From Candidatus Gastranaerophilales bacterium (GTDB lineage Bacteria; Cyanobacteriota; Vampirovibrionia; Gastranaerophilales; Gastranaerophilaceae), in NCBI GenBank assembly GCA_947628355.1, contig CANQZO010000070.1:1-9215 (forward strand): a DNA stretch of 9,215 nucleotides, given 5' to 3'. Of the stretch, positions 6,043 through 9,215 are shown in pieces. Position 1 is the first letter of the stretch, and each line of letters starts with the position of its first letter. Below the pieces are notes generated by a model. That model had not been told where the DNA came from. It saw only the letters and a list, made by a program, of their open reading frames with translations, and searched no databases. A program made the translations under genes and the position numbers.

Positions 6043-7335
6043 TTATATATTTATGTATTTTATTCCGATTTTTTGTAATGTTTCATGATTATATTGATTT
6101 CTTCCGTCAAATATAACTTTATCCTTTAACTTTAATTTTATTGTTTCAAAATCGGGATTTCTAAATTCGTTCCATTCTGTTAATAATATAAGTGCGTCAG
6201 CATTATCTAATGCAGAATAGGAAGATTTTGCATATTCAATTTTATCTTTAAATATATATTTTGCATTTTCCATTGCCTGCGGGTCATAGCAATTTATTGC
6301 AGCACCTTGCTCAATCAGTGCGTTAATAATATCAATAGAGGGTGCTTCTCTCATATCATTTGTTTTAGGTTTAAAAGACAATCCCCACAGCGCAAATGTT
6401 TTACCTTTTATATTGCCGTTATAAAAAGCTATTATTTTATTTATAAATATTTTGCGCTGATTAATATTTACATCTCTTACAGCTTCAAGCATTCTGCTGC
6501 CGCAGCCGTTTTCTTTTGCCGTGGCTATAAGTGCATTAACATCTTTAGGGAAACAGCTTCCGCCAAAACCTATTCCGGGAAATAAAAATTTATTGCCTAT
6601 CCTTGTGTCAGATGATATACCCAACCTTACTTGTTCAATATCTGCCCCGACTTTTGAGCATATATTTGCAATTTCATTTATAAAAGAAATTTTTGCCGAC
6701 AAGAACGCATTAGCCGCATATTTTGTCATTTCTGCAGATTTCACATCCATTATCATTATTCTGTTATTTGTTTTAAAATAAGGAGAATATATATCCCGCA
6801 TTATTTTTAACGCTTTATCCGAGTCTGAACCTATTATTACTCTGTCGGGTGATAAAAAATCATCAATAGCACTTCCCTGCTTTAAAAATTCGGGGTTTGA
6901 AACTATATCAATCGGAACATTGGTTATATCTTTTATTATTTCCTTTAATTTATCCGCAGTACCTACGGGAACTGTTGATTTATTAACTATTACTTTATAA
7001 TCCGTGCTGTTTTTTGCTATTTCTTTTATAACCTCAATAACCGCATTCAGATTGCAGGAACCGTCTTTATCCTGCGGGGTCGCAACTGCTACTATACATA
7101 CTTTGGACTTTTTTATTGAATACTTAATATCATCCGTAAATTCTAAGCGGTTTTCTTTAACATTTTTTCCGATTAATTCACTAAGTCCCGGTTCATATAT
7201 AGGCATTATTCCTTGCTGCAGATTTTTAATCTTGTCAGAGTCTTTGTCAACACATATTACTCTGTTGCCCATGTCTGCAAAACAAGCACCTGCAACTAAT
7301 CCGACATAACCTGTTCCTATTATACAAATATTCAT
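6043..7335 (-). CDS. ugd: UDP-glucose 6-dehydrogenase
   Basis: This cytoplasmic NAD-dependent enzyme oxidises UDP-glucose twice to UDP-glucuronate, a precursor of capsular, exopolysaccharide or envelope sugars. The 430 residues match the usual length. The N-terminal Rossmann domain starts with IGTGYVG (6-12) and V-x-D at the end of the second strand (29-30). VNKSTVPVGT (117-126) and NPEFLKQGSA (148-157) are family hallmarks. The catalytic region contains K205 in EMTKYAANAF and the nucleophilic Cys261 in FGGSCFPKD. The C-terminal UDP-binding domain has WGLSFKP.TNDMREAPS (318-333) and YDP (350-352). The related UDP-ManNAc dehydrogenases share the fold, but the IYEPGL and GFGGSCFPKD context favours UDP-glucose. 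A GGGAG ribosome binding site lies 7 bases before the ATG. No glycosyltransferase genes adjoin it here, so the polymer is unknown. Confidence 0.95.
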   Translation of the reverse strand: MNICIIGTGYVGLVAGACFADMGNRVICVDKDSDKIKNLQQGIMPIYEPGLSELIGKNVKENRLEFTDDIKYSIKKSKVCIVAVATPQDKDGSCNLNAVIEVIKEIAKNSTDYKVIVNKSTVPVGTADKLKEIIKDITNVPIDIVSNPEFLKQGSAIDDFLSPDRVIIGSDSDKALKIMRDIYSPYFKTNNRIMIMDVKSAEMTKYAANAFLSAKISFINEIANICSKVGADIEQVRLGISSDTRIGNKFLFPGIGFGGSCFPKDVNALIATAKENGCGSRMLEAVRDVNINQRKIFINKIIAFYNGNIKGKTFALWGLSFKPKTNDMREAPSIDIINALIEQGAAINCYDPQAMENAKYIFKDKIEYAKSSYSALDNADALILLTEWNEFRNPDFETIKLKLKDKVIFDGRNQYNHETLQKIGIKYINI

Positions 7336-7352
7336 TCCATTGCTCCCGAGTT

Positions 7353-7361
7353 ATTTTAACA
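7353..7361 (-). promoter_or_regulatory. possible extended -10 box for ugd
   Basis: The - strand reads TGTTAAAAT (7361-7353), a 5/6 -10 box with an extended TG, in the 62-base gap between the divergent ugd and 5'-nucleotidase genes. No good -35 is visible because that position is an A/T homopolymer. The predicted start near 7346 would overlap the ribosome binding site at 7343-7347, so the call is weak. Confidence 0.25.
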
Positions 7362-7397
7362 TAAAACAAAATTTTTTTTTACGAGTTTTATTTAAGT

Positions 7398-9059
7398 ATG
7401 AAAATCGGTCGAAATATTAATATAGCTCATTATAATTCTTTTAAAAGCGCAAATGTTACAATTAACGCATTTTCAGATACCCATGGTGAATTATTGGCAG
7501 CTGATAGCGCCCTTGAGGAAATGCGCAAAAATCAAAGCGATGTTTTCTGTAAAAATGAAGCGGGTAATGCTAATATTCTTGCCGTCGGCGGTGACTGGTT
7601 TATAAACGGAAATAAAAAGGGTTTTTTACATAACCCTAAAAGACCTCTGGCTAAATATCAATTGGAGGTCTTTAATGAATTGGTTAAGCAAATTAAAAAA
7701 CTTGTAGGAGCTAAAAATTTTACTTCTTTATTTCTGCCGGGAAATCATGAATTTGATTGTGATATACCATTATTGGATGAAGTATTGTCCCAACTGAATG
7801 CCGAAATTTTAATGACAAATGTTGATTTAGCAGACTCTCCCGCATTGTTGAAGACAACTAAAAAAGGGAAAGTTGTTAATGAAAAAATCGTCGAAGTTGA
7901 AGACAGTAAAAATCCTAGTTTAACACATAAAATACTGTTTCTTGGAGTCTGTCCCGTTAACATGCAGGCTTATCAAGCAAATTTAACAGGTTTTAGTTTT
8001 CTAAATAATATAAATAAATCACGCCATTATATTGATAAATCAGACTATAAGATAACTTTTAATGACTGCATGGAAAGAATTAGCAGATTTAAGAAAGATA
8101 ATCCTAACGGCATTGTTGTGCTGTTAAGCCATACAGGAGCAAACTTTGCAGATAACCTTGTAAAAGAAGCCCCTGTTGATTTGGTTTTTGACGGGCATGA
8201 ACATCTTGATGATATCAGATTTGTTAATAAAACACCGATAGTTCCATTATCTCAAAATTTTAAAAAGACAGTAAATGCAAAATTAAAAATAAATGATGAC
8301 GGGCAACTTGAATCAGTTACAATAAAAACTCTTTTTCCGCAAAAAAGCAATCCCAACGGACCGGTAAGCGAATTATTTAATAACCTTTTTGGTAATGATT
8401 TAATTGGAAAATATTATATAAAATCTAAAAATCCGCAAGTTACAATGCTTGATACTTTAAATATAAGAACAGATAATAATTTTTTGGCAAATTTCGTGAC
8501 CGACGCTATCCTTGAAGAAATAAGAAAAAAATATCCGCAAGTTGATTTCTTTGCGCTTAATTCTTCATCAATAAGACACCCGCTGTCGACATCAGAAGAT
8601 AAGAAAAATTCTAATTATGATGTAATGAATGTATTATCCGGAATACGTGAAAATCAAGCTCAAATTTTTCTGACGGAAGTACACGGTAAAGAATTACTTG
8701 AAATGATTTTAGATAATTATAAATTCAACTCTGAAAGTCCTAAAAATAACACTATAATTCATTATTCGGGATTAATTATTGACAGAACCAATTTAATGCG
8801 CGCTTATGAAAACGGCGCATGTGAGGATGATTTGTATCAATACATAATTAACAGCAATGATAATTCAACACTTAATCCGAATAAAAAATATACAATAGCA
8901 AATACGGAAAAATATTTTGACAAAAATCCGAACGAAAAAATAAAAGCAATGAAGTCTAAATCAACACCTATCGGAAAAAATGTACATGAATTATTTTTAC
9001 AGCATTTTAATGACTCAAACGACAGTCTTGTTGCAAAATGTGACGTAAGAATAAAATAA
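7398..9059 (+). CDS. UshA-like 5'-nucleotidase / metallophosphoesterase with short FKS N-terminal motif
   Basis: The 553-residue protein has two domains. In the N-terminal metallophosphoesterase domain all expected two-metal ligands are visible: D27 and H29 (SDTHG), D66 (GGDW), N116 and H117 (GNHEFD), H245 (LLSHTG), and H267 with H269 (DGHEH). The C-terminal half (about 345-510) resembles the 5'-nucleotidase substrate domain, with NFVTDAI, ALNSSSIR (R393 in place of the usual NGG.IR Arg) and ..TEVHGKELLEMI. Family members dephosphorylate nucleotides or related phosphoesters, usually outside the cytoplasm. The usual GGDG motif near the end is missing, so the substrate is uncertain. The start is firm: an in-frame stop lies upstream at 7362-7364 with no other start between. 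The protein therefore has no Sec signal peptide but begins MKIGRN with NSFKS at 13-17. No Shine-Dalgarno sequence is evident. Confidence 0.9.
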   Translation: MKIGRNINIAHYNSFKSANVTINAFSDTHGELLAADSALEEMRKNQSDVFCKNEAGNANILAVGGDWFINGNKKGFLHNPKRPLAKYQLEVFNELVKQIKKLVGAKNFTSLFLPGNHEFDCDIPLLDEVLSQLNAEILMTNVDLADSPALLKTTKKGKVVNEKIVEVEDSKNPSLTHKILFLGVCPVNMQAYQANLTGFSFLNNINKSRHYIDKSDYKITFNDCMERISRFKKDNPNGIVVLLSHTGANFADNLVKEAPVDLVFDGHEHLDDIRFVNKTPIVPLSQNFKKTVNAKLKINDDGQLESVTIKTLFPQKSNPNGPVSELFNNLFGNDLIGKYYIKSKNPQVTMLDTLNIRTDNNFLANFVTDAILEEIRKKYPQVDFFALNSSSIRHPLSTSEDKKNSNYDVMNVLSGIRENQAQIFLTEVHGKELLEMILDNYKFNSESPKNNTIIHYSGLIIDRTNLMRAYENGACEDDLYQYIINSNDNSTLNPNKKYTIANTEKYFDKNPNEKIKAMKSKSTPIGKNVHELFLQHFNDSNDSLVAKCDVRIK

Positions 9060-9064
9060 ACATA

Positions 9065-9093
9065 TTGAAAAATAATTTTTTGGGTGTTAAACT
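9065..9093 (+). promoter_or_regulatory. promoter for the possible small RNA and tRNA-Pro
   Basis: TTGAAA (9065-9070), a 17-base spacer and TAAACT (9088-9093) preceded by TGT form a sigma-70-type promoter with an extended -10. It starts 5 bases after the stop codon of the 5'-nucleotidase gene. The predicted start is near 9100, just where the structured segment begins. No equally good promoter sits in front of the tRNA, so both may share one transcript. Confidence 0.5.
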
Positions 9094-9098
9094 GAATG

Positions 9099-9110
9099 TA
9101 AAATCGGGAC
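9099..9110 (+). repeat. direct repeat TAAAATCGGGAC, copy 1
   Basis: TAAAATCGGGAC occurs here and again exactly 95 bases downstream, where its last six bases are the 5' end of the tRNA-Pro acceptor stem. Both copies are also preceded at a short distance by AACTGAA (9090-9096 and 9171-9177), so a longer imperfect duplication may underlie the pair. Confidence 0.7.
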
Positions 9111-9170
9111 ACTCTGCCGACGAGAAGGTGACTAAATGTCACGTTCGAGGAGAGGTAGCAGCCTGGTCTT
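9100..9170 (+). ncRNA. possible structured small RNA or tRNA leader of unknown class
   Basis: This stretch has far more G and C than the flanks, no convincing reading frame, and a promoter in front. Nested pairing is possible: GTGAC (9128-9132) with GTCAC (9138-9142) around a TAAAT loop; CGAG (9121-9124) with TTCG (9144-9147); CTGCC (9114-9118) with GGTAG (9154-9158); and weakly GGGAC (9106-9110) with GTCTT (9166-9170). It does not fold as a tRNA. It has fragments resembling the small SRP RNA (TGTCA ... AGCAGC), but the GGAA tetraloop stem is missing. It ends about 30 bases before the tRNA. Class unknown; the existence of an RNA is inference from composition, pairing and promoter. Confidence 0.35.
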
Positions 9171-9193
9171 AACTGAAAATTGAAAATCAAATA

Positions 9194-9205
9194 TAAAATC
9201 GGGAC
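9194..9205 (+). repeat. direct repeat TAAAATCGGGAC, copy 2
   Basis: This is the second exact copy of the 12-base repeat. It spans the junction between the AT-rich spacer and the first six bases of the tRNA-Pro gene. Together with copy 1 it brackets the structured segment. Confidence 0.7.
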
Positions 9206-9215
9206 GTAGCGCAGC
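9200..9215 (+). tRNA. tRNA-Pro, 5' end only (partial)
   Basis: The last 16 bases, CGGGACGTAGCGCAGC, read as a tRNA 5' end: acceptor strand CGGGACG, the invariant T8 then A9, D-stem GCGC and the start of the D-loop AGC. A C1 followed by GGG and TAGCGCAGC is characteristic of bacterial tRNA-Pro. The anticodon lies beyond the window, so the identity rests on the 5' end only. Confidence 0.7.

Noticed and set aside
6307..7309. Open frames on the + strand opposite ugd
   Set aside because: They lie wholly within a well-supported enzyme gene, have no ribosome binding sites and encode no recognisable domains.
9139..9155. T-arm-like GTTCGAGG suggesting a complete tRNA upstream of tRNA-Pro
   Set aside because: The five bases on either side do not pair as a T-stem, and no 5' strand matches the required acceptor end.
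9128..9166. Possible small SRP (4.5S) RNA, from TGTCA followed by AGCAGCC
   Set aside because: The symmetric loop needs GTCAGG, a GGAA- or GNRA-capped stem and then AGCAGC. Here 15 unmatched bases lie between, and the TGTCA strand pairs better with GTGAC upstream. Kept only as an RNA of unknown class.

Overview
This AT-rich window carries compact bacterial genes. The combination suggests an uncultured gut-type relative of Cyanobacteria, in the Candidatus Gastranaerophilales / Melainabacteria (Vampirovibrionia) range. The clues are the low G+C, several 'MKI...' proteins with a short Phe-Lys-Gly motif near the N-terminus and no ordinary signal peptide, and a protein starting MGLAASQARFL. I associate these traits with that group from memory, so the placement is inference with moderate confidence.

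Layout. The left edge (2-172, +) is the 3' end of an unrecognised gene. Next comes a two-gene + strand unit: a small STAS-domain protein (258-536) overlapping by one base the 16S rRNA 2'-O-methyltransferase gene rsmI (536-1345). Tail to tail with rsmI, overlapping by 4 bases, is a 3-methyladenine DNA glycosylase (AAG family) on the - strand (1342-1893).

The middle is the most interesting part. On the - strand, a 322-residue protein (2829-3797) and a Gly/Ser/Ala-rich 270-residue protein (1958-2770) form an operon that ends in a clear intrinsic terminator (1911-1933). Upstream is a near-perfect flagellar-type (sigma-28 / FliA / SigD) promoter, TAAAGTTT-N12-GCCGATAT (3831-3858). The 322-residue protein has helical ends around a beta-like middle, as flagellar axial proteins do. 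Together these point to a motility- or appendage-associated secreted protein pair that I cannot assign to a described family.

Further right, two overlapping - strand genes (324 aa, 4887-5861; 299 aa, 4001-4900) encode related membrane proteins. They share an FKG motif, hydrophobic segments and a helical linker. An extended -10 promoter lies in front and a terminator behind. A perfect 13-bp inverted repeat lies inside the first gene. Beyond them, on the same strand, is UDP-glucose 6-dehydrogenase (6043-7335), a supplier of UDP-glucuronate for surface polysaccharide. Divergent from it is a UshA-like 5'-nucleotidase/metallophosphoesterase (7398-9059) with an FKS variant of the short N-terminal motif.

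The right edge holds a promoter, a possible structured RNA (about 9100-9170) and the 5' end of a tRNA that looks like tRNA-Pro (9200 to the edge). The RNA and the tRNA both begin with the same 12-base repeat.
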